NCBI GenBank assembly: GCA_019931105.1
Contig: JAIOUW010000001.1
Location: 930,001-994,000, forward strand
DNA length: 64,000 nucleotides
Source: Flavobacteriaceae bacterium NBU2977
GTDB taxonomy: Bacteria; Bacteroidota; Bacteroidia; Flavobacteriales; Flavobacteriaceae
Reading direction: 5' to 3'
Shown: positions 23,460-33,000 of the stretch, piece by piece
How the letters are laid out: each line of letters starts with the position of its first letter
How positions within the stretch are numbered: the stretch's first letter is position 1
Program-made: the position numbers and the translations under genes
The notes under the pieces: model-generated
Seen by the model: the letters and a program-made list of their open reading frames with translations, nothing else
What the model was told of the DNA's origin: nothing
Database searches by the model: none

Positions 23460-24965
23460 TTATTTTAGTTGAAACTCGGGTTGTCTTGTAAGGTGTCTTA
23501 CCAATAATTGCACTTGAAGCGGAACCGATGGGTAGATGCTCAAGACCCAAGTCGAATTACCTCCAGGATGATAATCTGGACTGTAATACTCCATGGGCAC
23601 ATCCTCGATCAAAAAGGCCGACATACAATTGTTGAATTCTTGTTCGGTATACATTCCTTTTGGCGTTATTTTGTCAACAATGGCCTGAACCACAATTTCA
23701 GGGTTACTGGTATTGCTATTCGCAGATCCGACAGCGGCCATGGCGAATGCCCTGAACTGCTCCTCGTCATTTTGATAAAAGCTATCGACAATAGCTTCCA
23801 TGGTAAGCCAACGCCCGATCATGAAATTGGTATTGATCCATTGACGGTCTCTTTGCCATCCGGCGACATCGACGGGGTCGAACATTTCCTGGCCCAACAT
23901 GCCACTATAATTTATGGCCGTTTCTACCGTAGTATCGGTATAGGCAAAATCGGTTTCCTTTATGAAATTGAAATACAGGTCGTAAGGACTCTTGATAATG
24001 ACCCCAATGGCCTCGTCATCAAAAAAGTGCTGGCTCTTGAATAGCTGCGACAAAACCGGGGCAATTTCAAAATTGTTCGCTACAAAGGTGGCCGCCAAAC
24101 CAGGTATGATCGTCGAGTTTACAAAATCTTCTTTCGAATCGGGGTGAACAAAAAACTCATATAATTTTCTACAGATAAACTCGGCTATCTCATTGGCGCG
24201 CTGTTGGAACAAGATGTCGATGACATCGTCGTAGCCCCAATTACCACTCTGGCCCAGAATGGTCTTGCTGCCGCCATCATGTTTGGTGGGGTCATAGACG
24301 ACGGCTTCACAGCCAATTTCGCCACGCTCGACATAACCGGAGAGTGCCTTAGCGGTTTCGATAATATCTTCTTCAGTATATGCATTGCCCTCGCCAAGGG
24401 TAAATAGTTCGTATAGCTCACGAGCATAATTTTCATTTGGGTTTTCGCCATTGTTATAGACTCCGTCCAAATAATAGAGCATGGCATCTGTTAGTCCGAT
24501 TTCGCTCACGAAGGTCTTGAAATTGCCGATGGCATTGCGTTGAAGACAATCGATGTATTTATAAAGAAATGAATTACAATTATATATGTCTATCTCAGTG
24601 ACAAAGTGGTTGCTCCAGAAAAAACTGAGGCGGTCTCTAAGATTGTTGTTTAGAAGTGCATTGCCATAGGTAAGTCTCCACTCTGCACGTTGGGCATTTC
24701 TCAACTGATTTGCCGCGTCATCGTCTGCCGGGTAATTGCTATTGTTCCAATTGGCCCAAGTCGGAGCAGCGGACGGGGCCATGCCGATGGCCTGATTGAT
24801 AAGGGTGTCGACCAAGGGACCTGCCTGCGAGTTTTCGGCCGCATTGATCGTGTCTACCGAGGCACTGAACCCAAGTCTTCTGTACAAATGTGCAGCCCTC
24901 GATTTATTCAAAGGGGTTGTGTACTGCGCTAATGTAGAGGTATTACAATTAACGAAATATTCCAT
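23460..24965 (-). CDS. DUF1800 family protein
   Basis: 501 residues of DUF1800 (PF08811): the opening AAHLYRRLGFSAS, the central FWSNHFVTEI, ENYARELYELFTLG and the C-terminal GWQRDRQWINTNFMIGRW are family signatures. No signal peptide is visible at the start (MEYFVNCNTSTLAQYTT), although its partner DUF1501, 11 nt downstream, has a Tat signal and a T9SS tail. The pair is widespread and likely works as a complex on an extracellular polymer; no activity is established. It could leave the cell as a folded passenger of its Tat-exported partner, but that is speculation. A 9-bp inverted repeat lies in the divergent promoter region (25098-25137). Confidence 0.88.
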   Translation of the reverse strand: MEYFVNCNTSTLAQYTTPLNKSRAAHLYRRLGFSASVDTINAAENSQAGPLVDTLINQAIGMAPSAAPTWANWNNSNYPADDDAANQLRNAQRAEWRLTYGNALLNNNLRDRLSFFWSNHFVTEIDIYNCNSFLYKYIDCLQRNAIGNFKTFVSEIGLTDAMLYYLDGVYNNGENPNENYARELYELFTLGEGNAYTEEDIIETAKALSGYVERGEIGCEAVVYDPTKHDGGSKTILGQSGNWGYDDVIDILFQQRANEIAEFICRKLYEFFVHPDSKEDFVNSTIIPGLAATFVANNFEIAPVLSQLFKSQHFFDDEAIGVIIKSPYDLYFNFIKETDFAYTDTTVETAINYSGMLGQEMFDPVDVAGWQRDRQWINTNFMIGRWLTMEAIVDSFYQNDEEQFRAFAMAAVGSANSNTSNPEIVVQAIVDKITPKGMYTEQEFNNCMSAFLIEDVPMEYYSPDYHPGGNSTWVLSIYPSVPLQVQLLVRHLTRQPEFQLK

Positions 24966-25097
24966 AGTTTTAAGGTTAAGAACAGTTCATGTGCGTAGGG
25001 GGCAGATTCTTAACGCCTCAAAGTTTTGGATAGTATTCTATTGCATCTATTTTCGTTGAATGGAGTACCAATTTAAGAAGCTTGGAACGAATATACC

Positions 25098-25137
25098 GTT
25101 CAATTGCACTTTTTTTCGATGAAATGCACAATTGAAC
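25098..25137. promoter_or_regulatory. Inverted repeat between DUF1800 and yraN
   Basis: Arms GTTCAATTG (25098-25106) and CAATTGAAC (25129-25137), perfect 9-bp inverted repeat separated by 22 nt, in the 191-bp divergent intergenic region. It could be an operator; no known site is recognised. Confidence 0.4.
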
Positions 25138-25156
25138 CACAATATTTTAAAATTCA

Positions 25157-25516
25157 ATGGGGAAACATAATGACTTCGGAAAGGAAGGAGAACAGATCGC
25201 CGCGGACTATTTGATAAAAAAAGGATACCAAATAAAATACCGCAACTATCGGTATTTAAAATCCGAGATCGACATCATTGCCCAAAAGGAAAAAATTCTG
25301 GCCATTGTCGAAGTTAGGGCCCGCAGCAATGACCGTATAATCCCAATTGCCGATACCATTACACCCAAGAAAATAAAACTGTTGGTAACTGCGGCCGATC
25401 ACTATATTACCGAAGCTAATTTAGACGTAGAGGCGCGTTTCGATGTCATTACCATACTTAAGAATAACAAAATCTTTAAAATCGAGCATTTAGAAGGTGC
25501 CTTTTATCATTTCTAA
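25157..25516 (+). CDS. yraN: YraN/UPF0102 family nuclease-fold protein
   Basis: 119 residues, the full UPF0102 domain: GKEGEQIAADYLIKKGYQI, the restriction-endonuclease-like core SEIDIIAQ..ILAIVEVRAR (Glu/Asp-x-Glu pattern of the PD-(D/E)XK fold) and the strand ARFDVITI. The usual VEVKTR appears as VEVRAR, so the catalytic Lys is replaced by Arg, which raises doubt about nuclease activity. Role unsettled in the family (linked to Holliday-junction or DNA processing in related proteins). Transcribed divergently from DUF1800; the ACT gene follows after 63 nt with its own promoter. Confidence 0.88.
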   Translation: MGKHNDFGKEGEQIAADYLIKKGYQIKYRNYRYLKSEIDIIAQKEKILAIVEVRARSNDRIIPIADTITPKKIKLLVTAADHYITEANLDVEARFDVITILKNNKIFKIEHLEGAFYHF

Positions 25517-25518
25517 TA

Positions 25519-25550
25519 TTTGTTTTATTTGTAACAATTTGTTAATTTTG
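25519..25550 (+). promoter_or_regulatory. Bacteroidota promoter of ACT-domain gene
   Basis: -33 TTTG at 25519-25522 and -7 TAATTTTG at 25543-25550 with a 20-nt spacer, matching the sigma-ABfr consensus; the gene starts at 25580. Confidence 0.55.
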
Positions 25551-25579
25551 ATAATTCATCAAATCAACCTATTCAACAA

Positions 25580-26239
25580 ATGAAAACTATCTCTTCAGTA
25601 GTAGAGCATTACATTAAAAAGAAACCTTTTCTTCAAAGTGCCCTGGCTCAAGGAATCATCAACCTTACGTCGTTGTCAAGAATAGTCAAGCCCGAAATCG
25701 AACATGAGCTTGGAAAGGAAATTCGCAATGGTGCCATAGTTATGGCATTGAAGCGTCTTTCAGATGACCTCGAGTTTCGGGCGACCCATAAGATTATCAA
25801 AGTGCTCAAAAATATTGGTGAAATTACCGTACGTTCGTCTTTGACCGATTTCACCTTTTTGGTCTCAGATTCGATTTTGGAGAACCAGACGCTGTTGTTG
25901 AAAGAAGTGAACAAAAACAAGGATGTATTTTACACTTCATCTCGCGGAGTGAACGAATTGAACATTGTGGTCAGCAATATTTTGGACAGTACCGTTGAGT
26001 CTCTTTTCAAGGCTGAGAAATGCACGCAAAAGGCGGAGGAACTTTCTTCGATTACCGTAAAGTTACCTGCCGAAAATGTTTCGGTCCCCGGAATTTACTA
26101 TTTTATCTTTCAGCGCCTCGCCTGGGAAGGTATCGTTCTGTACGAAGTTATATCGACCACGAACGAATTTACAATTTTGGTCAATGACGATCAGGTCGAT
26201 ATTGCGTTCAAGACCATCAAAGACCTTAAAACACTCTAA
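25580..26239 (+). CDS. ACT-domain protein related to the aspartokinase C-terminal region
   Basis: 219 residues. The N-terminal ~75 residues are helical and DNA-binding-like (IINLTSLSRIVKPEIEHELGKEI, NGAIVMALKRLSDDLE). The rest consists of two ACT-like repeats, the second ending VPGIYYFIFQRLAWEGIVLYEVIS..EFTILVNDDQVDIAF, which closely resembles the regulatory ACT pair of aspartate kinases. There is no kinase domain. Automated pipelines often label such proteins aspartate kinase; that is wrong for this one. A role as a ligand-binding regulator is plausible, ligand unknown. A good promoter precedes it; it converges on the thioredoxin-fold gene 6 nt away. Confidence 0.7.
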   Translation: MKTISSVVEHYIKKKPFLQSALAQGIINLTSLSRIVKPEIEHELGKEIRNGAIVMALKRLSDDLEFRATHKIIKVLKNIGEITVRSSLTDFTFLVSDSILENQTLLLKEVNKNKDVFYTSSRGVNELNIVVSNILDSTVESLFKAEKCTQKAEELSSITVKLPAENVSVPGIYYFIFQRLAWEGIVLYEVISTTNEFTILVNDDQVDIAFKTIKDLKTL

Positions 26240-26245
26240 TCGGTT

Positions 26246-27565
26246 TTAGTTGTTCAGAAATTCAACTAGAGACCTGTCACTTTGGGGGGTGGCAAGAATA
26301 CGTTTGTCGCTGTCCAATACGTAGTATGTGGGGGTACGTTGAATGGCATATGTCTTTACATACTCGCTATCCCATTTTCCGAGTGCCAGGGCATGTTCAA
26401 AATGAGATAATTTGGCCGATTCAGTCTTCCAGGTCGACTCGTTCTCTTCCAATCCCACCGCAAGTACTTTCACGTTTTTATAGTTAGCCAACTTTTTATG
26501 TAAAGGCGGAAGCTCTCTAAGGCAATGTGAGCACGTACTGCTCCAAAAAATGACCACATAGCACTCGGCATCTTCCAAATCGCTCAGCCTTTTGGTCGCG
26601 TCACCATCTTTCCATGTGATCTCAGGGGCTTTCGCACCTACCCTGAGACGATTGTTCGTTTCGATATCGGTGATTATTTTTTGATTGTTCGTAGCCGTTG
26701 CCAAATCTTTCAAATAAGATGTGAAAATGAAATCGGCCGTATCATCAAAACCATTCGAGGTAGCTTTGTTCCATAATGTATGGAAAACGTGCATTTGATA
26801 GAGCGGGGCGGTTTCTTTGAGTTGCCCATGCACCGTTTTGATGTTTTCCTGTAATGTTCTTTCCGTTGCGGCCTTGGATACTTTTTCCGCACTTACCGGG
26901 GTAAATACGTAACTGGTCAACTTTTCCGTCAAAAAACCAGATGCTTGTAGTACCGTGTTCTTTACATCAAGATATTCAAAAAAATTCTCTTTCTTGTGTT
27001 GCCAGTACGATTCTGTCGTTTCATATTCCGTTGGAATGTAAGGGCGGTTGGCCTTTACAAAATTGTGTACTATCATACCCTCGGTACCCTGCTCATACGA
27101 AGTTTGGACGGCCTCTAATTTTTCAGTCAATTTCCCATAAACTTCTTTGTCTGAATTTCCGCTCGAATAGAAATCCATAAACTCTTGTTTGACTCCGGTA
27201 ACTTCCTTAAAATACGAATGAAAAATCTTGTTTTCCTCCGAAGACATAAAAGAAATACCTTGCCTTGCATCGAAGGCAAGTTGAACATTCTCTTTGCCGT
27301 TGTAGATAACGTCAAAATAGAATTCTTCCTGCGGAACGGCATAGACCAATCGATAGGTACCGGAAGGCGCGTTCGCCGGAATCTGAAGGGTGAACCTACC
27401 ATCTTCAACGGCGGTATCGGCAATATAGGCCTGGGTGCCGGGCTTGATTTGATAGGCGATTACCCATGTAAAATCCTTGGCGGGCGAAAAAGTACCGGAA
27501 ATGGTATGCTGGGCATTGAGAAAAGATGTAATAACGACAAAAGCAAACAACAGGATATTCCTCAT
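26246..27565 (-). CDS. TlpA/ResA-like thioredoxin-fold secreted protein
   Basis: 439 residues from the ATG at 27565, which gives a clean signal peptide (MRNILLFAFVVITSFLNAQ). An N-terminal beta-sandwich (about 20-120, DUF4369-like: ISGTFSPAKDFTWVIAYQ) precedes a helical region, then a C-terminal thioredoxin fold (about 305-439) with the redox pair CSHC in FWSSTCSHCLRELPP and the cis-Pro loop RTPTYYVLD. It should act in the periplasm as a thiol-disulfide oxidoreductase or reductase for exported proteins or cytochromes. Convergent with the ACT gene; the serine-hydrolase gene upstream on the same strand ends 38 nt before, so they may form an operon. Confidence 0.86.
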   Translation of the reverse strand: MRNILLFAFVVITSFLNAQHTISGTFSPAKDFTWVIAYQIKPGTQAYIADTAVEDGRFTLQIPANAPSGTYRLVYAVPQEEFYFDVIYNGKENVQLAFDARQGISFMSSEENKIFHSYFKEVTGVKQEFMDFYSSGNSDKEVYGKLTEKLEAVQTSYEQGTEGMIVHNFVKANRPYIPTEYETTESYWQHKKENFFEYLDVKNTVLQASGFLTEKLTSYVFTPVSAEKVSKAATERTLQENIKTVHGQLKETAPLYQMHVFHTLWNKATSNGFDDTADFIFTSYLKDLATATNNQKIITDIETNNRLRVGAKAPEITWKDGDATKRLSDLEDAECYVVIFWSSTCSHCLRELPPLHKKLANYKNVKVLAVGLEENESTWKTESAKLSHFEHALALGKWDSEYVKTYAIQRTPTYYVLDSDKRILATPQSDRSLVEFLNN

Positions 27566-27603
27566 AAGACTATAATTCGGTTTTGGCTTCAAATGTAATA
27601 TTT

Positions 27604-28890
27604 TCAGTCGGAGTTTGCTCTGAACGGGCCATAAACCGCATCACGGAAACTTTTATGGAGCCCGATACCGTCATACGGCATCAACTGTACAAAAAGAACA
27701 GCGGTCAGTTCGTTGACCGGATCCACCCAGAACAAAGTACTTGCCGCACCGTCCCAAAAGAATTCGCCGACGACCCCATTGTTTTCCTCGGCATTTATGG
27801 GAGGTGCCACCCGAACGGCAAAATCGATACCAAAACCTACCTGCCCCTTGCTGGGCAAAAAGTTACGTTCGGCAATGCTATCGGCCAATTGATTGGTCGC
27901 CATTAATTTTACGGTTTCGGGTTTTAATACAGTTATTGAATCGAAAGCACCTTGATTGACCAACATTCTAGCAAATTTCATATAGTCGTCCAAGGTCGAT
28001 GTGAGTCCGGATCCACCTCTTGTCATCGGCCATCTTTCGGTATAATTGCCATAGGTAACGCTATCGCGCACTAGCGCACCTTCGCCTTTTCTTCTGTATA
28101 ATGCCGCAAAACGGTCACGGTCATTCTCGGGGATAAAGTAGCGTGTTTCTTCCATGCCGAGTTTGTCAAGTACATGTTCGCGCACATATTCCCCATAGGG
28201 TCGACCCGAAATGCGCTCGACCAAAAAGGCCTGCACATCGACACAGGGGCCATATTCCCATTGTGTGCCCGGCTGGAACCATAGCGGTATTCGACCCAAT
28301 TTTTCGGCCAAATCGGTCAGTGTAGATTCACGGTCATATATGTTTGCCTGTGTACGCAGTTCGCTTAATCCCGGAATACCATCGCGATTCAAAAATCCCG
28401 CAGTGTGCCTGGTCACATCCCTAATCGTTATTGGGCGATTTAGTGGCTCTGTCAAAATCTTTCCATTTTTATCGACCCCGGTGTAAACGGTCATTTTCGA
28501 AAATTCGGGAGCATACTTTTCAATAGGGTCGTCCAAATCGAATTTGCCCTGCTCGTACAACGTCATTAAGGCCGTACCGGTAACAGGTTTGGTCATTGAA
28601 TAGATCTGTACGATGGTATTGCGGTCCATCGGTTTTTCAGCCTCGCGATCGGCGTATCCGAAGGCATTGAAATAAACTTCCTTGTCCTTTTCAAAAATGA
28701 GAGCGGAAACCCCCGCTATATTGCCGGAATCGACGAAGCCTTTCAAAACGGAATCGATCCGCGACTTCGCGGTTTGGTCTATGACCATTTGGGCAGCGGA
28801 TTCGGCAACTTGGGTCTTAGGCTGGTTTTCCTTACAGGCAATGATCAAAAAAAGTAGAAAGGCCAGCGAATATAGGATTCGAGTTTTCAT
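27604..28890 (-). CDS. Serine hydrolase lipoprotein (beta-lactamase/PBP class C fold)
   Basis: 428 residues from the ATG at 28890, chosen for the lipoprotein signal (MKTRILYSLAFLLFLIIAC, lipobox LIIAC); the 16-codon extension upstream lacks signal character. The catalytic SxxK is SMTK in IYSMTKPVTG, followed by the Tyr motif in WEYGP and the C-terminal VNELTAVLFVQL segment. Members are class C-like esterases or D-aminopeptidases more often than true beta-lactamases. It is anchored in the periplasm. It could hydrolyse esters or peptides; there is no evidence of antibiotic resistance. Confidence 0.87.
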   Translation of the reverse strand: MKTRILYSLAFLLFLIIACKENQPKTQVAESAAQMVIDQTAKSRIDSVLKGFVDSGNIAGVSALIFEKDKEVYFNAFGYADREAEKPMDRNTIVQIYSMTKPVTGTALMTLYEQGKFDLDDPIEKYAPEFSKMTVYTGVDKNGKILTEPLNRPITIRDVTRHTAGFLNRDGIPGLSELRTQANIYDRESTLTDLAEKLGRIPLWFQPGTQWEYGPCVDVQAFLVERISGRPYGEYVREHVLDKLGMEETRYFIPENDRDRFAALYRRKGEGALVRDSVTYGNYTERWPMTRGGSGLTSTLDDYMKFARMLVNQGAFDSITVLKPETVKLMATNQLADSIAERNFLPSKGQVGFGIDFAVRVAPPINAEENNGVVGEFFWDGAASTLFWVDPVNELTAVLFVQLMPYDGIGLHKSFRDAVYGPFRANSD

Positions 28891-29092
28891 TTTGCGATGA
28901 TATTTCCGGTTCAAATTACCATCAAACCATGGTTTCAATAGGGTTATTGATTATGTCTGCTCTTCATAACTTACCCCGGGTGAAAGCATAAATTAGCTTG
29001 TGGCCAATAAATATAATGCAATACAGAAGTAACTCGACATCATCGAGCTTATATCTTATAAAAACAGGTCAAAAGCGAAAGGGTACGACCTT

Positions 29093-29446
29093 CTATTCAG
29101 CTTTTCGAACGCCTTTAACATGGTCAATGGCGTTAATAATGCGAGAAATCAAGGCTTTTTCCTTTTCGTGAACCAGGCCGTCAGCAATGGCGATTTCATC
29201 CAAAATTTCTTTCAAGGCCTCTTTCTTTTCATACGGCATATTCCGCATTATGGACCTTCCCTTTTCAGGTTCAATGGTACGCGCCTGTAAAATAAAGTTA
29301 CTGTCGAAATCGATACGCCTCATAAGTCGTTGTAAGGCATTGATCTCTAACGAATGAACGATTCCATCAGCCAGAATAAGGGAATCTACGGTTTGTACAA
29401 TGGCTAATTTTTCGACTATATCAAAGTCGGTGGTCAGTGAGGTCAT
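29093..29446 (-). CDS. TerB-like helical protein
   Basis: 117 residues, all-helical with two repeats of the TerB-type pattern: QTVDSLILADGIVHSLEINALQRLM and EILDEIAIADGLVHEKEKALISRII. The ADG..H and acidic residues are the predicted metal-binding positions of the TerB superfamily. No signal peptide; cytoplasmic. Function unknown. A second TerB-like protein is encoded at 39229. It precedes mfd on the same strand with an 89-nt gap in between. Confidence 0.7.
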   Translation of the reverse strand: MTSLTTDFDIVEKLAIVQTVDSLILADGIVHSLEINALQRLMRRIDFDSNFILQARTIEPEKGRSIMRNMPYEKKEALKEILDEIAIADGLVHEKEKALISRIINAIDHVKGVRKAE

Positions 29447-29535
29447 GAATTTCTAATTGTGGGTTAGAAAGTGCCAAATATAACAATTATGGGGTTGGAT
29501 TATGGATTGGCGACCGATAGTTGTTCACAGTTTTA

Positions 29536-32500
29536 TCAAAACTTGGCCATCTCTCCCCTAAGTCGAACTTCAAATGGAATCAAAGCCCTCAAAGCTTTTT
29601 CAACCGAAGTAATGTCTTCAAAAACCAACAAAAGGCGCAGCCCATTTCGGGTCTGCTTTTCTTTTATCTTACACTTTTGCGGGTTCGATTGCACAAATTG
29701 CAGCACTTTTGTAAAAGCCGCACTTTGATAGAACTCCGATTGTTGGTCGCCGATAAAGTAACCTATCAATTTGCCTTTTTTCATAACCACTTTTTCGAGT
29801 CCGATGCCATTGGCGATCCATTTTACCCGAACCGAGTTCAATAAATCTTCAGCCTGTGAAGGCAGTTCGCCAAAACGGTCGACCAACTGTGCCTCGAATT
29901 CCTGCAGGCCCTGTTCATTACTTACTTGGTTCAATTCAGTATAAAGCGTTAAGCGCTCGGTGACATTATTGATGTAATCATCGGGAAAGAGCAACTGAAT
30001 ATCCGAATCGATTTGGGTTTCCTTTATGAAAACCTTTTCCTTATGTCCTTCGACCTCATCGTAGAGCTCCTTAAATTCGTTTTCTTTGAGTTCGTCTATC
30101 GCTTCTGAAAGTATTTTTTGATACGTCTCAAATCCGATCTCATTGATAAATCCGCTTTGTTCACCCCCCAGTAAATCGCCTGCTCCCCGTATTTCAAGGT
30201 CTTTCATGGCAATATTAAAACCGCTGCCGAGGGCCGTAAATTGTTCTAGGGCCTCGATGCGTTTTCTGGCATCTGGGGTCATTACATCGTACGGGGGCGT
30301 TATGAAATAGCAAAAGGCCTTTTTGTTGCTCCGCCCGACCCGGCCCCGCATCTGGTGCAGGTCGCTCAACCCAAAATTATTGGCATTATTGATAAAAATA
30401 GTATTGGCGTTGGTCACGTCGAGTCCGCTTTCGACAATGGTGGTCGAAACCAATACGTCGAATTCGCCGTTCATAAAACCGAGCATAAGCGATTCCAGTT
30501 TTTTGCCCTCCATTTGACCATGACCGATGCCGACTTTAGCATCGGGCACCAACCGCTGTATCATTCCGGCAACTTCTTTGATATTCTCGATCCGATTATG
30601 GATGAAAAAAACCTGCCCGCCCCTTTGAATTTCATAGCTGATGGCGTCACGAATGGTAGCCTCCGCGAAACGAATTACCTGGCTTTCAATCGGATAACGG
30701 TTGGGCGGCGCGGTATTGATTACCGATAGGTCGCGGGCGGCCATCAAACTGAATTGCAATGTTCTCGGAATCGGCGTTGCAGTGAGCGTCAACACATCGA
30801 CATTTTCCTTGATCGATTTCAATTTGTCCTTAACGGAAACACCGAATTTTTGCTCCTCATCTACAATCAACAACCCAAGGTCTTTGAATTTCACATTTTT
30901 ATTGACCAGTTGATGGGTTCCGATTATAATATCGACTTTTCCGGAAGCTAAATTTTCCAGCGTTTCGCGGCGTTCTTTTGCCGTACGGAAACGGTTCAGG
31001 TAATCTACGGTAACGGGCATTTCACTTAGGCGCTCCGAAAAGGTGCGATGGTGCTGAAAGGCCAAGATCGTCGTCGGTACCAAGACCGCCACCTGTTTGC
31101 CATTGTCCACCGCCTTGAACGCGGCACGAATGGCAACTTCGGTCTTTCCGAAACCGACATCGCCACAGATCAATCGATCCATGGGACGTTCGCTTTCCAT
31201 ATCGCGCTTGACATCTTCGGTCGATTTACTTTGATCCGGAGTGTCTTCATAGATAAATGAAGCCTCCAACTCATTTTGCAAATAACTGTCGGGAGCATAC
31301 TGAAAGCCTTTTTCCAAACGCCGTTTGGCGTATACTTCGATTAGGTCAAAGGCAATTTTCTTGACCCGTGATTTCGTCTTTTGCTTTAGTTTTTTCCAAG
31401 CTGCCGAACCTAATTTGTAAATCTTGGGCACGGCACCGTCCTTGCCGTTGAATTTTGATATTTTGTGCAAGGAATGTATGCTGACGTAAAGCGTATCACG
31501 ATCACCGTACATCAATTTGATGGCTTCTTGCTTTTTTCCTTCCACATCAATTTTTTGGAGCCCGCCGAATTTTCCAATACCGTGGTCGATGTGGGTCACA
31601 TAATCGCCGATTTCAAGTTTGTTGAGTTCCTTTAAGGTAATGGCCTGTTTTTTGGCATAGCCATTTTTCAGGTGGAATTTATGGTAGCGTTCAAAGATCT
31701 GGTGATCGGTGTAACAAACGATTTTTTGGTCATCATCGATAAACCCTTGGAACAAAGGAAAAACGATTGTTTCATAATGCACATGTTCATTGGCATCCTC
31801 GAAAACGGCATGAAAACGTTTCGCCTGTTGTTCGCTGGCACAGCAGATATAGTTCGTGTAGCCCCGGTCTTTGTAGTCGTTCAGATTTTCGATGAGCAGG
31901 TCGAACTTTTTATTGAAAGAAGGCTGGGGCTTGGTACAAAATGTCACATCAAGAACGATGGTAATGTCGTCATCTTTTGTACCGTTTTGGGTAATCAAGA
32001 CAAAATCTTTGAGTTGCCCTTTGAAAACCTTTGAATTCAAAAAAAGCTCTTCAGGTCGGATGTGCTTGATGTCACCTGACAATTTCGAAAAGGCCTGTTC
32101 GGCTTTTCGGAAAAAATCGTCAAACCTGTCGAAAAGCAAGTCGGTATTTTTTATGAAAACCAATGTCTGGGCCGAAATATAGTTCAAGAAGCTTTCCCTT
32201 TTCTCTTCCATGAACTTATTCGCCACATTGGGAATGATACTAATTTTCTTGACCTTGTCGGTAGAAAGTTGGGTCTCTACATCGAAGGTTCTAATGCTAT
32301 CGACCTCGTCACCGAAAAACTCGATACGATAGGGTTCATCATGAGAAAACGAAAATACATCGACAATGCCGCCGCGAACCGAAAACTCACCTGGTTCAGT
32401 AACAAAATCGACACGTTTGAACCGATATTCGAAAAGTACCTCGTTGAGAAAATCCAATGACAGCGTATCGTCTAGTTTGACTTTCAGCGTGTTCTTTTCC

Positions 32501-32925
32501 AATTCCCTGCGGGTGACCACCTTTTCGAACAGCGCATCGGGGTAGGTCACGATGACCGCCGGCCTCTTTCGCGAATTGATACGGTTCAATACCTCGGCAC
32601 GCAACAGTACGTTGGCATTATCGGCTTCCTCTATTTGGTAGGGGCGACGATAGCTTCCGGGGTAGAAAAGCACATCTTTCTCACCGATCAATTGTTCGAG
32701 GTCGTTGAGGTAGTAGGCCGCTTCTTCCTTATCCTCGAAAATCAAAAGAAAGGGCTTTTCCGAATTTCGAAAGGCATCCGACAAAACAAAGGAAAGTGAA
32801 GAACCCGTTAATCCTTTAAGTTGGACCGCAAAGGGACTTGAAGCATCGGATCGGGCAATGGCATCCTGCAGTTTCCGGGTTTTCGGAGACTGTGAAAACA
32901 GTTGCTGGATTGTAGATTGCGCCAA
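29536..32925 (-). CDS. mfd: Transcription-repair coupling factor
   Basis: 1129 residues. N-terminal UvrB-like domains (about 1-400), the RNA-polymerase-interacting domain opening ELNKLEIGDYVTHIDHGIGKFGG (about 450-520), RecG-like translocase domains with Walker A CGDVGFGKTEVA, DEEQ in IVDEEQKFG, and motif VI in QMRGRVGRS, and the C-terminal TRCF domain. It removes stalled RNA polymerase at DNA lesions and recruits UvrA through the N-terminal module. The length is close to that of other bacterial Mfd proteins. No frameshift is seen. It is followed on the same strand by the TerB-like gene. Confidence 0.97.
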   Translation of the reverse strand: MAQSTIQQLFSQSPKTRKLQDAIARSDASSPFAVQLKGLTGSSLSFVLSDAFRNSEKPFLLIFEDKEEAAYYLNDLEQLIGEKDVLFYPGSYRRPYQIEEADNANVLLRAEVLNRINSRKRPAVIVTYPDALFEKVVTRRELEKNTLKVKLDDTLSLDFLNEVLFEYRFKRVDFVTEPGEFSVRGGIVDVFSFSHDEPYRIEFFGDEVDSIRTFDVETQLSTDKVKKISIIPNVANKFMEEKRESFLNYISAQTLVFIKNTDLLFDRFDDFFRKAEQAFSKLSGDIKHIRPEELFLNSKVFKGQLKDFVLITQNGTKDDDITIVLDVTFCTKPQPSFNKKFDLLIENLNDYKDRGYTNYICCASEQQAKRFHAVFEDANEHVHYETIVFPLFQGFIDDDQKIVCYTDHQIFERYHKFHLKNGYAKKQAITLKELNKLEIGDYVTHIDHGIGKFGGLQKIDVEGKKQEAIKLMYGDRDTLYVSIHSLHKISKFNGKDGAVPKIYKLGSAAWKKLKQKTKSRVKKIAFDLIEVYAKRRLEKGFQYAPDSYLQNELEASFIYEDTPDQSKSTEDVKRDMESERPMDRLICGDVGFGKTEVAIRAAFKAVDNGKQVAVLVPTTILAFQHHRTFSERLSEMPVTVDYLNRFRTAKERRETLENLASGKVDIIIGTHQLVNKNVKFKDLGLLIVDEEQKFGVSVKDKLKSIKENVDVLTLTATPIPRTLQFSLMAARDLSVINTAPPNRYPIESQVIRFAEATIRDAISYEIQRGGQVFFIHNRIENIKEVAGMIQRLVPDAKVGIGHGQMEGKKLESLMLGFMNGEFDVLVSTTIVESGLDVTNANTIFINNANNFGLSDLHQMRGRVGRSNKKAFCYFITPPYDVMTPDARKRIEALEQFTALGSGFNIAMKDLEIRGAGDLLGGEQSGFINEIGFETYQKILSEAIDELKENEFKELYDEVEGHKEKVFIKETQIDSDIQLLFPDDYINNVTERLTLYTELNQVSNEQGLQEFEAQLVDRFGELPSQAEDLLNSVRVKWIANGIGLEKVVMKKGKLIGYFIGDQQSEFYQSAAFTKVLQFVQSNPQKCKIKEKQTRNGLRLLLVFEDITSVEKALRALIPFEVRLRGEMAKF

Positions 32926-33000
32926 CCGTTAAAATTTGAGGTGCAAATATAACTGCTTTCAAAAGCACATTCCAACCGAAAGCCGATAAAATTGAATGTA

